Assembly (NCBI RefSeq): GCF_000425405.1
Contig: NZ_KE384363.1
Location: 124,001-188,000, forward strand
Origin: Ferrimonas kyonanensis DSM 18153
GTDB taxonomy: Bacteria; Pseudomonadota; Gammaproteobacteria; Enterobacterales; Shewanellaceae
Length of the DNA stretch: 64,000 bases
Direction: 5' to 3'
The stretch's first letter is position 1. Every line of letters starts with the position of its first letter. Both the position numbers and the translations under genes were made by a program. Positions 33,632 to 43,108 of this stretch are shown here, piece after piece. The notes beneath the pieces are model-generated. The model was not told the DNA's origin and did not search any database. It was given only the letters and a program-made list of their open reading frames with translations.

Positions 33632-34875
33632 TCCAATCGTCCCGTTTCTTCGTTCAGCATCTGCAAAATGTACTTGTACACGTCCGGCCCCTGACTGGCG
33701 TGATAGATGTTGCGTTCACCCACGCAGTTGTAGAAACCGTTACTCTCTTTATCCAACAGAAAGTCCACGCCGATGACCCCGGCCTTGACCGAAATCGCCT
33801 CGCCATGGCGACCGGTTTTGCCGCGCATGTTGTCAAACAGTTGTTGGCATAACCCCGCCCCCACCAACATCTTCAGATAGCGGTTGGTTTTAATCCCATT
33901 GTAAGTTTTGGTGTTGTCATGGCCGTCGGAGAGCACAATAAACACCTGGTCCGGATTGAGGTTGGTGGCCTCATCGGACACCACCGCCGCCCTCAGCATT
34001 CCCTGCCAGGAGTAGGTACCGGCATTGCGGGCATTGGCGGTCATGGTATTGAGCTCTGAGAGGAAGTGGTCGTAATCCTCGGTCAGGGGAATGTCATGAA
34101 AGTTCTTTGGGTAGTAATAGCTGTAAGACTGGTAGTAACTGGATGCCGCCGGCTTGTCCTCAAACATATGCGCCACGGTGTCGGTGACGTTGTCGTAGAT
34201 GTCCATGTTGTACAGCGTCCGCGAACCGCCGACCTTACGCACACTGAAGCGGTTAAAACCGATCAGGGCGATGCGGCTCTTGTCCTGATTGTACTTATTG
34301 TACAGCTTAAGCTGATCCACCACCCGCGACAGGGTGTCTTTGACTATGGTGTATTTCTTCTGGCCATCGGTCCAGGTCCAGTTCATCGAGTAACTGAAGT
34401 CAACAATCAGGTACACGTCCACCGGCTTAGGCAGGTAGCGCTTGGACAGGGAACCGCCCTTGAGCTCAAACTGCTCTTTGATGCCGATGGAATCAAAACT
34501 GAGCCAGCTGTCGTAGCGGGAATGCACCTGCACATCGGTTTGCATCGACGGCGCCAACTCCCCCGCCTCCTGCATACAGCCACTGGCGTAGGTGCAGGCA
34601 TCCTGACCGACGCTGACACTGAGGGCACCGACGTTGTCCTTGATGTAGAAATCGACAATCTGCTGTGCCAGCTGTTCCGACTGGGTCTGGGTGGCCTCAT
34701 GCTGGGCCGCCACCGCCAGGCTGGCCACCTCGGCCGCCTCCAGCAGACGCGCATGGGCCAGCATCTGCTGAGCCAGGTGCATGGCAAAGGCAAACAGCAT
34801 CATCATCACCGGCAGCATGCCGACAAAGACGATCATCGCCGCCCCTCGCTGTCTGGGTAATGCTGAACGTTTCAT
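33628..34875 (-). CDS. tadG: TadG-type pilus protein with von Willebrand A domain
   Basis: A 415-residue protein. The N-terminal Tad segment QRGAAMIVFVGMLPVMMMLFAF is a single membrane helix with pseudopilin-like character. A von Willebrand factor A domain (from ~150) has the metal-site motif DFSYSMN (D-x-S-x-S), the later threonine/aspartate segment and VFIVLSDGHDN. It would be exposed outside the cytoplasm. In Tad systems TadG is a minor component needed for pilus assembly and adherence. It overlaps TadF by one base and the OmpA lipoprotein by four. Confidence 0.85.
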   Translation of the reverse strand: MKRSALPRQRGAAMIVFVGMLPVMMMLFAFAMHLAQQMLAHARLLEAAEVASLAVAAQHEATQTQSEQLAQQIVDFYIKDNVGALSVSVGQDACTYASGCMQEAGELAPSMQTDVQVHSRYDSWLSFDSIGIKEQFELKGGSLSKRYLPKPVDVYLIVDFSYSMNWTWTDGQKKYTIVKDTLSRVVDQLKLYNKYNQDKSRIALIGFNRFSVRKVGGSRTLYNMDIYDNVTDTVAHMFEDKPAASSYYQSYSYYYPKNFHDIPLTEDYDHFLSELNTMTANARNAGTYSWQGMLRAAVVSDEATNLNPDQVFIVLSDGHDNTKTYNGIKTNRYLKMLVGAGLCQQLFDNMRGKTGRHGEAISVKAGVIGVDFLLDKESNGFYNCVGERNIYHASQGPDVYKYILQMLNEETGRLE

Positions 34876-35438
34876 CAGAACCTCGCGTAGGAGATGGAGC
34901 TGGCGACGATGTTAAACGGGTCGCCCTGAGACACACCGATGAGATTAAAATCGGTTCGGTAACACAGCGACACCTGGTAGATTGGCAACTTCCGAGCCTT
35001 GGAAGTCAGCGGCGACAATGGATCCATGCCACTGTGATTGATGGAAGCAAAGCCACAGCCCTGCCGGTTGCCACTGCTGCGCACCGCATAGGACGCCGCT
35101 GGCGGTGCCGGAATGTACTCCTCCACCACCACCACCAGGGCACTGGCATCAAAACTGGCCATGGATCGCGCCAGGCCGGCGGCGACGATGGCCTCAATGT
35201 CACTGACCAGGCTGGCGCACTTGCTGGCGTCATTGCCGTTGGTGCCACACATCTGGCCCTCATCATCGAAGAATTGCCGCCGCTCCGACACCAGGGTCAC
35301 CGCCGAGAAGGCCGCCCGGTCCAGAGCTCCCTTTTTCGCGACCGCAATCATGTAATTGACCTGCATGGCGAAGAAGCCAGACAGCACCAGCAACACCATC
35401 GCCAGCTCAACGGTAAATACCCCTTTGCTGTTAGCCAT
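34875..35438 (-). CDS. tadF: TadF-type minor pseudopilin
   Basis: A 187-residue protein starting MANSKGVFTVELAMVLLVLSGFFAMQ. The short basic leader, Gly, and hydrophobic helix with Glu fit a prepilin cleaved by the Tad prepilin peptidase. The rest is a globular extracytoplasmic domain with several Cys residues. ATG 35438 was chosen; the longest frame (from ~35702) runs through the upstream tadE gene in another frame. It overlaps tadE by eight bases. TadE and TadF are pseudopilins needed for Flp pilus formation. Confidence 0.82.
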   Translation of the reverse strand: MANSKGVFTVELAMVLLVLSGFFAMQVNYMIAVAKKGALDRAAFSAVTLVSERRQFFDDEGQMCGTNGNDASKCASLVSDIEAIVAAGLARSMASFDASALVVVVEEYIPAPPAASYAVRSSGNRQGCGFASINHSGMDPLSPLTSKARKLPIYQVSLCYRTDFNLIGVSQGDPFNIVASSISYARF

Positions 35439-35949
35439 CGCATCCCCCCCAGTACTTGAACTTACAGCGCTGATACTCCTGCACCGCCACCACCTCGCGG
35501 TGCACCCGCAGCTCGGGCAGGTAGACGTTAAACATCGGCTGGTAACGGTAATCCACCTGGTACACCGCCACCGAGGCATTAAGGCCGGAGCTGGAGGCCT
35601 GGGCGCAGCTTTGCAGCTCAGCGCCGCCCTGACTGCACTGAGCCAGCGCCGACAGATCGGAGAAATAGACCACCTCTGCCCGTACCGCACCCAACTCCTC
35701 ACTGCTCATCCACCATTGGATGCCGTTCTCCCGCAACGCCTGCAGCAAGGCATACTCGTAATCCGCCACCACGGTAGAGCTAAGACTCCCCTGTCGTTTG
35801 GCGGCATTCACCGCCGTCGCCAACGCATGATCGGTGGCGGCCATGGCGTAGGTCAGGACACAAAACTCCAACCAGGCCAGCACCATCAGGATCAGCAGCG
35901 GCAGGCCCAGCGCGGCCTCCACCGCCACGGTTCCCCGCTGACGTTTCAC
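35431..35949 (-). CDS. tadE: TadE-type minor pseudopilin
   Basis: A 172-residue protein with the TadE-like N-terminus KRQRGTVAVEAALGLPLLILMVLAW (first part shown: RGTVAVEAALGLPLL). The Gly-Thr-Val with Glu five residues on resembles the prepilin cleavage site. The C-terminal part is a small beta domain ending CKFKYWGGCDG. It overlaps the TadD-SPOR gene by four bases and tadF by eight. Confidence 0.85.
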   Translation of the reverse strand: MKRQRGTVAVEAALGLPLLILMVLAWLEFCVLTYAMAATDHALATAVNAAKRQGSLSSTVVADYEYALLQALRENGIQWWMSSEELGAVRAEVVYFSDLSALAQCSQGGAELQSCAQASSSGLNASVAVYQVDYRYQPMFNVYLPELRVHREVVAVQEYQRCKFKYWGGCDG

Positions 35950-37052
35950 AGCGCGACCTGCTGATGACAGCTGGACTGGGTCACCACAAAGGCACGGGGC
36001 TCGCGCACCTGAGCCAGAAACTCGCTGGCCTCGCCGACGGTATCGAAATCACCGACACAGTAGCGATACCTGGCCTGGACTTGCTGTTCAAACAGTGAGC
36101 CGTAACGCTGAATAAAGTCGCGGCGCATGCCCCGGCTCAGCGGCCGGTCCCAGGAGGTCACCTGAACGCAGAATCGCTTGTCCTGGCCGTCAGCGGGCAC
36201 GGCGCAGGCAGCCGGGCCCTCGCCGGACTGAGGCCGCGGCGCGGGTTCAAAAGGTTGAGAGCGTGGCGGCGCCGGGGCGGTGGTCCCTGGGGAACTCGAG
36301 GCCGGTGACGGCGGCGACTTGCGCCACAGCACCGGCTGGCTGTCGGCGGGCAGCACCCCGGCCATCAGCGCCTGCAACTGGCGTTTGGCCTGCTGCTCGT
36401 CATCGCGGTGACGCAACACCTCCAGCGCCAGCAGCGGCCGCTGCGCCTGAATCGCCGCCACAATCAAATTGGCGCGAATGCCGCCATCCTCCGGGTGGCT
36501 GAGGTACAGGGGCTGCAACAATGCCAGCGCCTGCTGCGGGCGCTGCTGCATCAGGTACACCACCGCCTGATTATTCTGCACCTGCAGGTCGCTGGCCCCG
36601 AGGCGACGGGCCTCCTCAAACTGGTCGATGGCCTGTTCAAACTGCTGCTGGGCGGCACTGGCCCGCCCCAGCAGCAGCAGGGTCTGCACCGAATCGCCAC
36701 CGGCCTGGCGATACTGCTGCAACTGCGACTCACACTGCGACCACCGTTGCTGCAGACACTGTATTCGGGCCAGTGCCAGCCGCACCTGTGGTTGCCGTCG
36801 CTCCTGCTCGCTGAGCAGGGTGGTGTACAGCTGGGCCGAACGCAGATCCTGCTGATCCAGGTACAGGCTGATCAGCCGCTGTTTATACTCGGGCCGCTGG
36901 TTCAAGTTGGCCTTGTAGTGGGCCACCAGGCCAACCTGATTGCCCGACGCCAGCAGCAGCGCTTCCCGGGTCGCCAACGGATCCTCGACAGGGCGACTGG
37001 CGCAGCCGACCAGGATCAGGGCCAGAAACAGCCCGGTTACAACGTTATGCAT
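35946..37052 (-). CDS. tadD: TadD-type TPR lipoprotein fused to a SPOR-like domain
   Basis: A 368-residue lipoprotein: lipobox LVGC with Cys17 near the N-terminus, then TPR-like helices (about 30-235; LYLDQQDLRSAQLYTTLLSE, ARIQCLQQRW). A proline-rich linker (240-290) follows, then a C-terminal ~75-residue SPOR-like domain (RFCVQVTSWDRPL to RAFVVTQ). TadD proteins are outer-membrane lipoproteins of the Tad secretin complex. A SPOR domain binds denuded peptidoglycan at septa, so this fusion may localise the pilus machine. Typical TadD lacks the second domain. It ends four bases into tadE. Confidence 0.75.
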   Translation of the reverse strand: MHNVVTGLFLALILVGCASRPVEDPLATREALLLASGNQVGLVAHYKANLNQRPEYKQRLISLYLDQQDLRSAQLYTTLLSEQERRQPQVRLALARIQCLQQRWSQCESQLQQYRQAGGDSVQTLLLLGRASAAQQQFEQAIDQFEEARRLGASDLQVQNNQAVVYLMQQRPQQALALLQPLYLSHPEDGGIRANLIVAAIQAQRPLLALEVLRHRDDEQQAKRQLQALMAGVLPADSQPVLWRKSPPSPASSSPGTTAPAPPRSQPFEPAPRPQSGEGPAACAVPADGQDKRFCVQVTSWDRPLSRGMRRDFIQRYGSLFEQQVQARYRYCVGDFDTVGEASEFLAQVREPRAFVVTQSSCHQQVAL

Positions 37053-37067
37053 GGCTCCACCTCAGGG

Positions 37068-37937
37068 TTAACTCATCATTCGGACGATGCCCGGCGCGGC
37101 GATCAGCACCACGATGGGCACCATGATGAACAGGATCAGCGGAATCGACATCTTGGCGCCCAACTTGCCGATTTTCTCCTCCAGGTTCATCATGTTGATC
37201 TCGCGAATGTCCGTCGCCAAAGACGACAATACCGGCCCCACCGATGAGCCATACTGCAGGCTCTGCACTATGGTCATCACGAAACTCTGAGTTTCACTGG
37301 TGGGCACCAGCTCGTAAAATTCATTAATGGCTTTCTCGATGCCGACCACCTTGGAGCGCTCCACCGTCACCCGCACCACCCGGGCCAGGTGCGGATCCAC
37401 CATCACCAGCTCACCGGCCAGGTGCGCCAACGAGGCTTCGATGGTCATGCCGGTGTGGACACAGACGTTCATCAAGTCCAGCAGGAAGGGCAAACGGCCG
37501 CTGATCTGACGAATCAGCCGCTTGGCCCGCATCTCCAGGTACAGATCCGGCACGACCAGAAACCCCACTGCCGACAGGCTGATCAACAACACAAACCGAG
37601 TCGAACTCAAATGGCCCCGCAACAGCAGATACAGGGCAACCGCCAGTAGCACCACAAACGGAATGAACTTCAGAAAGTAGTAACTCTGCGCCACCCAACG
37701 CGGATAGATGCCGGCGGCATGGAGCTTTTTCTCTACCTCGCCCTGATTGAAACTGAAGGGGGACACCAACCGGTCCCACCACTGGCCTCGCACCGGCTCT
37801 GAACCAGCGTTGCCCAGCAGCGAATTGACACTCCAGCGAATGGCAAACCGCTCCCAGACTCGAACCCCGACCCAAGCCAGCAACAGCGCACACAGCAGCG
37901 CCACCAGATAGAACCCATAGGGAGGCAGGCCAGTCAT
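37068..37937 (-). CDS. tadC: TadC inner-membrane platform protein
   Basis: A 289-residue T2SSF-domain protein with three hydrophobic segments, two of them near the C-terminus. It has IREINMMNLEEKIGKLGAKMSIPLILFI, which is typical of TadC. With TadB it forms the inner-membrane platform on which ATPase TadA assembles the pilus. It follows tadB after a zero-base gap and precedes the TadD-SPOR gene by 15 bases. Confidence 0.92.
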   Translation of the reverse strand: MTGLPPYGFYLVALLCALLLAWVGVRVWERFAIRWSVNSLLGNAGSEPVRGQWWDRLVSPFSFNQGEVEKKLHAAGIYPRWVAQSYYFLKFIPFVVLLAVALYLLLRGHLSSTRFVLLISLSAVGFLVVPDLYLEMRAKRLIRQISGRLPFLLDLMNVCVHTGMTIEASLAHLAGELVMVDPHLARVVRVTVERSKVVGIEKAINEFYELVPTSETQSFVMTIVQSLQYGSSVGPVLSSLATDIREINMMNLEEKIGKLGAKMSIPLILFIMVPIVVLIAAPGIVRMMS

Positions 37938-38852
37938 CTATTCCACCCCCCGCAAAATCCAGGCGATGCAGGCAAAACCGATCAGTTCACTGATCAGCAC
38001 GTAGTAGAAGATCGGCTTGCCGCCCTCTTCGAACATCACGAAATGGTAGTTTTCCGGGCTGGTGTACTTGAGGATCAGCAGGAAGATCAGCGGCAGCGCC
38101 GCCACAATTTTGGCCGACGCCCGCGCCTCGGAGGTCAGGGCGCTCTTTTTCTTATCCAGGCTGCGGGCATCGAACATCAGCCGGTTGATGCGATTGATCA
38201 CCTCTTTAAGCTGGCCACCCCGGCTCAGGTTCAGGCGAATGGTGGAGACAAAGAAAAAGTACTCGACATAGGGAAACGACGCACCACTGCGTCGCAGAAC
38301 GTCATCGGGATCCTCACCAATCAACAGCCGCTCCGACATCAGTTTAAACTCACGGCCCACCTCATTATCCAGCTGCTCCCCCACATACTCGAAGGCGTGC
38401 ACCACGCTCTGGCCTGCCGACAACGCACCGGAGAGGATGTTGAGGGCATCGGGGAAATCGTCCTGGAACCGCGCTTCGCGACGCCGTTTCAGTTGCAGCA
38501 CAAACACCACAAATGCCAGCGGATACCCCCAGCCCAACACCGGCATCAGGCTTTGATGCAGCAACATCTCGTTGAGGGCCACCAGCCCCCCGGTGGCAAC
38601 GCCGGCAAACAGCAGCAACTTGGCTCCAGGCTTGGGAGCCATCAGTTTCAGCAACGCCTGCCAGTGCAGCCGCAACCGGGTCTTCAGGCTGGCATCGAAG
38701 CGGGAGGCATCGATCACCATCCGCGCCACCGCCATCGGCTCGCCGCCCCGCTCCAGGCCAATCAACTGGTTGAGCCGGCGCTCACTGCAGCGGCGGCGCC
38801 ACCACAGCCACAACAAGGCCAGCAGCAACACCACCATGCCCAGGCTGATCAT
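37938..38852 (-). CDS. tadB: TadB inner-membrane platform protein
   Basis: A 304-residue T2SSF-domain protein with the TadB pattern: an N-terminal helix pair, then LPDALNILSGALSAGQSVVHAFEYV-like text (seen as FPDALNILSGALSAGQSVV), and C-terminal helices. It pairs with TadC. Start ATG 38852 overlaps the tadA stop (ATGA, 38849-38852). Confidence 0.92.
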   Translation of the reverse strand: MISLGMVVLLLALLWLWWRRRCSERRLNQLIGLERGGEPMAVARMVIDASRFDASLKTRLRLHWQALLKLMAPKPGAKLLLFAGVATGGLVALNEMLLHQSLMPVLGWGYPLAFVVFVLQLKRRREARFQDDFPDALNILSGALSAGQSVVHAFEYVGEQLDNEVGREFKLMSERLLIGEDPDDVLRRSGASFPYVEYFFFVSTIRLNLSRGGQLKEVINRINRLMFDARSLDKKKSALTSEARASAKIVAALPLIFLLILKYTSPENYHFVMFEEGGKPIFYYVLISELIGFACIAWILRGVE

Positions 38853-40117
38853 TCAAAGATCTCCCGCAACTCATTCTCCAGCCCAAAGAAGCGAGCCCGC
38901 TCATAGATCACCGAGCGGGTGGACAGACCCGGAGTGCGAAAATCGCCCTTGATCCGGTTGCCAGAGAAGCCATCGATGCCGGTCTCAAAACGGAAAATGT
39001 CCTCGAGCACCACGCTCTCCCCTTCCAGCCCCACCACCTCGGAGATGTACATCACCTTACGGCTGCCATCGTGCAGGCGCTTAACCTGGACAATGAGGTC
39101 GACGGCGCTGACGATGGAACGACGAATGGCAGCCAGTGGCAGGCTGGCGGTGGCCATCATCACCATGCTTTCCACCCGGGCAATGGCATCGCGGGGGCTG
39201 TTGGCATGCAGGGTCGACATCGAGCCATCGTGGCCGGTATTCATCGCCTGCAGCATCTCAAACGCTTCGGCGCCGCGGCACTCACCGACGATGATGCGAT
39301 CCGGGCGCATCCTCAGGGCGTTGATCACCAGTTCACGCGCATCCACGGCGCCGGTGCCCTCGACACTGGCCTGGCGAGTTTCCAGGCGCACAATATGGGG
39401 CTGCTGCAGCTGCAGCTCGGCGGCATCCTCGATGGTCACCACCCGCTCCCGCTCGCCAATGAAGGCCGACAACGCGTTCAACAGCGTGGTTTTGCCCGAA
39501 CCCGTGCCACCGGAGATCAGCACATTGCACTTGCAGTGCGAGGCGATGGACAGCAGTTTGGCCATCTCCATGGTCAGGGCGCCAAACTCCACCAGGTTCT
39601 CCATCTTGATCTTCTGCTGCTTAAACTTGCGAATGGAGATGGAGGTGCCGTCGATGGCCAGCGGCGGAATCACGATGTTGACCCGGCTGCCGTCTTCAAG
39701 GCGGGCATCGCACAACGGCTTGGCTTCATCGATGCGCCGACCGACGTTGGAGGCGATGCGCTTGGCGATGGTGTTCAGCTGCTTCTCGTTGACGAACTGC
39801 ACCTCGGAGCGCTCGACCTGACCACCAATCTCGATAAACACATCGTTGGGACCGTTGATCATGATGTCGGAGATGTCGTCGTTCTCCAGCAGTACCTGCA
39901 GTGGCCCCAGGCCTTTGAGTTCGGCGAACAATGCCCGCACCAACTCCATGCGCTGAATGTTGGTGACCTGCAACTGACGCTGATCCACCAACAGATCCAC
40001 CGACAACCGCAACTGCTCCTGCAGCTCCTCGTGGCTGACGTCGGCGATACTGGCGGCGTCGATGGCATCGAAGATCTCATCCCGCAGATCGATGTAGATT
40101 TTCTTCAGCACACTCAT
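38849..40117 (-). CDS. tadA: TadA/CpaF-type pilus assembly ATPase
   Basis: A 422-residue hexameric ATPase of the VirB11/GspE class that drives Flp pilus extension. Walker A is ISGGTGSGKTTLLNAL; the Asp box RVVTIEDAAELQ and Walker B-like RPDRIIVGECRG are present, as is STLHANSPRDA with its conserved His. ATG 40117 overlaps the tadZ stop (ATGA); a GTG 12 bases upstream is in frame but has no support. It is the single ATPase in the locus, as in other Tad systems. Confidence 0.95.
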   Translation of the reverse strand: MSVLKKIYIDLRDEIFDAIDAASIADVSHEELQEQLRLSVDLLVDQRQLQVTNIQRMELVRALFAELKGLGPLQVLLENDDISDIMINGPNDVFIEIGGQVERSEVQFVNEKQLNTIAKRIASNVGRRIDEAKPLCDARLEDGSRVNIVIPPLAIDGTSISIRKFKQQKIKMENLVEFGALTMEMAKLLSIASHCKCNVLISGGTGSGKTTLLNALSAFIGERERVVTIEDAAELQLQQPHIVRLETRQASVEGTGAVDARELVINALRMRPDRIIVGECRGAEAFEMLQAMNTGHDGSMSTLHANSPRDAIARVESMVMMATASLPLAAIRRSIVSAVDLIVQVKRLHDGSRKVMYISEVVGLEGESVVLEDIFRFETGIDGFSGNRIKGDFRTPGLSTRSVIYERARFFGLENELREIFE

Positions 40118-41319
40118 CGTGACAACCACCTCAGGCCACGACCGCCATACAGCCGCTTACCCGCCAGCTCATCGACGATCACCGCCAGAGTGCGGAGCAA
40201 CTTGCGTGAACTCCAGAAGCCGTCGCCTTTCTGAATCAAGCCCTTTTCCAGCCCCGGCTCATAGGCCAGCACCAAGGCCGACTCCATCTTAAGCTTGTCG
40301 CGAGCGTCGGCCAGTGACAACGCATAATCGCCGTTGGGGCGGGACTGATTGAGGATCACCTGATGCGGCACCTTGTCCAGCTTGCGCTTCATCTGCTGAT
40401 ACGCCCGCAGCGCCGACACCGACGGGTCCAGCACCAGGAAGATGCGGTGATACCGCTCCACAAAGCCCGGATCGTTGATCTCATCAAACAAGGTGGCCGG
40501 TACCGAATCGACGATGAAATTGTAATCCTGAGCCAGCTGCCGCGACAGCTCCAGCAGGTTGGCACCGTGAAACCCGACACAGCTGTTGACGCTCTCCAGC
40601 ATCAGGCTGTCGGCACGGTCGTTGACCCGGTTGAGGTAGGTGCGAGCGATGGAGGCGTCAATCTCTTTGTGGCTGAGGTCGGCACTGTTCTGGCGCACCT
40701 TCAGCCCCTCGATCCCCAGGTAAAGATCGCTGCTGATGGCACCGTTATCGTGTTCCACCAGCAAGGTGGGCAAACCGGCCTTGGCCGAAAACAGATGCAC
40801 CAGGGCACTGCTGACGCAGCTGACACCAACGCCCCCCTTGCACCCCAGAACCAGAATCCGCTTGGCGGTACGGGCCCGCACTCCGGAAGCCGTCGTCCCC
40901 GGACGACGAAGCTCACCAATGCAGTGAATCAGGCCATTGAGGTTGCCCTCCCACAACAGGTAACGGGCCCCTTGAGACTCCACCCAATTTTTGAGCCTGA
41001 TGGAATCCATCAGCCCCAGAATCACCACGTTAATCTGCACATCCAGCTGAGTGGTGTTGGCTTCCACCACCAACCGCAGTTCATCCTCATCGCAATGACG
41101 CAGATCCAGCACCAGGTTGCGGCTGCCGTTGTCTTTGTCGGCCCAGCTTCGTATCGACGCCAGCACCGCCTGAGTCAGCGGTTTTCCAAAGCCCTCGATG
41201 GCGTAGATTTCAGTGACTTTCTCCAGCAATTCACTGTCGGCAGAGATCACCAGATCCCCGCATTGGCGCACGGTTTTTTTCTCGGTGGCGCCGGCCTTAA
41301 AGATACTGCTCAGGTTCAT
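40114..41319 (-). CDS. tadZ: TadZ/CpaE-type localisation ATPase
   Basis: A 401-residue protein with an N-terminal receiver-like domain (about 15-140) and a ParA/MinD-like domain. The MinD-type motif reads LGCKGGVGVSCVSSALVHL; the second, canonical Lys of KGGxGK is replaced by Val, as is common in TadZ. TadZ places the pilus apparatus at the cell pole. It overlaps tadA and the CpaD-type gene by four bases each. Confidence 0.85.
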   Translation of the reverse strand: MNLSSIFKAGATEKKTVRQCGDLVISADSELLEKVTEIYAIEGFGKPLTQAVLASIRSWADKDNGSRNLVLDLRHCDEDELRLVVEANTTQLDVQINVVILGLMDSIRLKNWVESQGARYLLWEGNLNGLIHCIGELRRPGTTASGVRARTAKRILVLGCKGGVGVSCVSSALVHLFSAKAGLPTLLVEHDNGAISSDLYLGIEGLKVRQNSADLSHKEIDASIARTYLNRVNDRADSLMLESVNSCVGFHGANLLELSRQLAQDYNFIVDSVPATLFDEINDPGFVERYHRIFLVLDPSVSALRAYQQMKRKLDKVPHQVILNQSRPNGDYALSLADARDKLKMESALVLAYEPGLEKGLIQKGDGFWSSRKLLRTLAVIVDELAGKRLYGGRGLRWLSR

Positions 41320-41783
41320 GGTTGCAGCCTCCTTGGCAAGGGGTTAACCAGGGTATGGACCCGGTTGTGCTCCAGCGAACAGCCAAAGCGGTAATCCTGA
41401 GCCGATTTGAGGCTGACCACGCCACACTGCTGGCCCTCGATCAACAGGTAGTCGGCGTCGATGGTCAGGGCATCGGTCCCAGTGGACGCCGCTGGCTTCA
41501 GGGTCACCGACCGGGGTGACAGGCCCGCATCGATGGCCGCCTGTTTCAGGGCCAGAGCCAGAGGCCGAGCGCCGGGTCCAAAAGTCAGGGTCAACTCCAG
41601 ACGATCGCTGTGCTGGCGCAACGGGGTCAGAAACGCGTGTGCTCGCTGATGAGCACCGGGTAAGCGTGCCGAAACTATCTGCAACTGGCTTTCCATCTGC
41701 CGAACCGTCACCCGGTTGGGCTCCGACATGGGCACCGAACAGCCGCCCAGAAGCAGTACCAGAATCAGTATCATGGGCTTCAT
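41316..41783 (-). CDS. CpaD-type pilus lipoprotein
   Basis: A 155-residue lipoprotein (lipobox LLGGC, Cys15). The C-terminal segment FGCSLEHNRVHTLVNPLPRRL resembles the CpaD signature (FGCATxxNLAxMVxxPxDL). CpaD-type proteins sit in the outer-membrane part of the Tad machine with the secretin. It lies between the secretin and TadZ genes with four-base overlaps on both sides, exactly where cpaD/rcpB genes are found. Confidence 0.75.
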   Translation of the reverse strand: MKPMILILVLLLGGCSVPMSEPNRVTVRQMESQLQIVSARLPGAHQRAHAFLTPLRQHSDRLELTLTFGPGARPLALALKQAAIDAGLSPRSVTLKPAASTGTDALTIDADYLLIEGQQCGVVSLKSAQDYRFGCSLEHNRVHTLVNPLPRRLQP

Positions 41784-43108
41784 CTGAACCCTCCTTCGGT
41801 CAACAGCGGTTGCAGGGCCTGGCGCTCAGAGCCATTGAACTCCAGCCCCAGCAAACGCTCGATGTCGCTGCTCCGTTGCATCATCGGCAACCGAATCTGC
41901 TCCGGCGAGGTGGGTTGCACCAGGTTGACGGTGGCGACGATGATCAGCTCAGTTTTGCTGTAATCAGACTCGGTTCGGCTGAACAGGCTTCCCAGCACCG
42001 GAATGTCTCCCAGCAACGGAACCCGTGACAGCAGCTCGCGCTCCTCGGAGGTCAACAGCCCCGCCAGCACGAAGCTCTGGCCGTCTTTCAGCTGCACCGT
42101 GGTGTGGGCGCGGCGGGTTTTCAGGGCCGGAATGTTGGCCAGGGTGCCTTCGTAAGAGTTCTTGGCATCGACGGAGCTGACTTCAGGCATTAACGACAGA
42201 CGAATGTTGTCCGAGTCCATCACCTTGGCAACGATGTTGAGTTTGATGCCGTACTCCTTGTAGGTAATGGAAACGGTATCATCGGTCCGAACGGCGATGG
42301 GGATCTCGCCCCCCACCAGGAAGCTGGCTGACTCACCGGAGATCACCGACAAGTTGGGCTCGGCCAGTACCTGGCCCAGGGTCTCGTCCTTCTTGGCATC
42401 GATCACCGAGATGATGTCTTCGGCGGAGAAATCCAGCAGGTAATCCACAAACTGGCCGGTATCGGCGCCGGCGGAGCCATAACTGACCCCCAGCTGGCTA
42501 AGCAGGCCACTGGAGACTTCGGCCACGGTCAGCTTGACGTTGATCTGTTCGGTGGCCAGTACCTTGAGATTGTTGATCACACCGCGAAACACGCTGATGC
42601 GGCCAAATTCCAGGTTGGCCAACTCATGCCCATTGCTGTCGTTGACCACCACTTCGTTGACCTGCACCTCTTTACTGAGCATCTCCCCAACCAGCTCGTA
42701 CACCGACTGCTTGACCGTCTCGCTGGAGACCGTGCCTTCGAGCACCACCTGTTCCAGCACGTTACGGATGGTGATTTTTTCATCCGGATAATGGGCCGAG
42801 ATCAGCTGCTCCAATACCACCGGATTGAGATTGACCACCAGAGTGTGGTTAGCCAGTTCATTGCCGGATTCGTCGTACAGGATGATGGTAGACAGACCAG
42901 GACTGACACCAAACACCACCACTCTGGAGTTATCCACCACCTTGTAGTCGGCCACCTTGGCGTTGGACACAAACACCGTATCGATGGCGGTGGTCGATCG
43001 CAGCGTCGTGGCTGCCCCCTGATCCAGGTTGAGAGAGCCCGCCAGCACCTGCCAGGACAGCAGGGTGGCAAGGATCGCCATTGTGCACATGTGCCAGCTG
43101 AGTCTCAT
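41780..43108 (-). CDS. rcpA: Tad secretin (RcpA/CpaC)
   Basis: A 442-residue outer-membrane secretin. After a signal peptide and an N-terminal type II/III secretin N domain (GSLNLDQGAATTLRSTTAIDTVF), a BON-like segment (VVLEGTVSSETVKQSV) follows. The C-terminal secretin domain has ESASFLVGGEIPI and VPLLGDIPVLGSLF, which is the typical end of the pore-forming region. It forms the channel through which Flp fibrils cross the outer membrane. Confidence 0.93.
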   Translation of the reverse strand: MRLSWHMCTMAILATLLSWQVLAGSLNLDQGAATTLRSTTAIDTVFVSNAKVADYKVVDNSRVVVFGVSPGLSTIILYDESGNELANHTLVVNLNPVVLEQLISAHYPDEKITIRNVLEQVVLEGTVSSETVKQSVYELVGEMLSKEVQVNEVVVNDSNGHELANLEFGRISVFRGVINNLKVLATEQINVKLTVAEVSSGLLSQLGVSYGSAGADTGQFVDYLLDFSAEDIISVIDAKKDETLGQVLAEPNLSVISGESASFLVGGEIPIAVRTDDTVSITYKEYGIKLNIVAKVMDSDNIRLSLMPEVSSVDAKNSYEGTLANIPALKTRRAHTTVQLKDGQSFVLAGLLTSEERELLSRVPLLGDIPVLGSLFSRTESDYSKTELIIVATVNLVQPTSPEQIRLPMMQRSSDIERLLGLEFNGSERQALQPLLTEGGFR

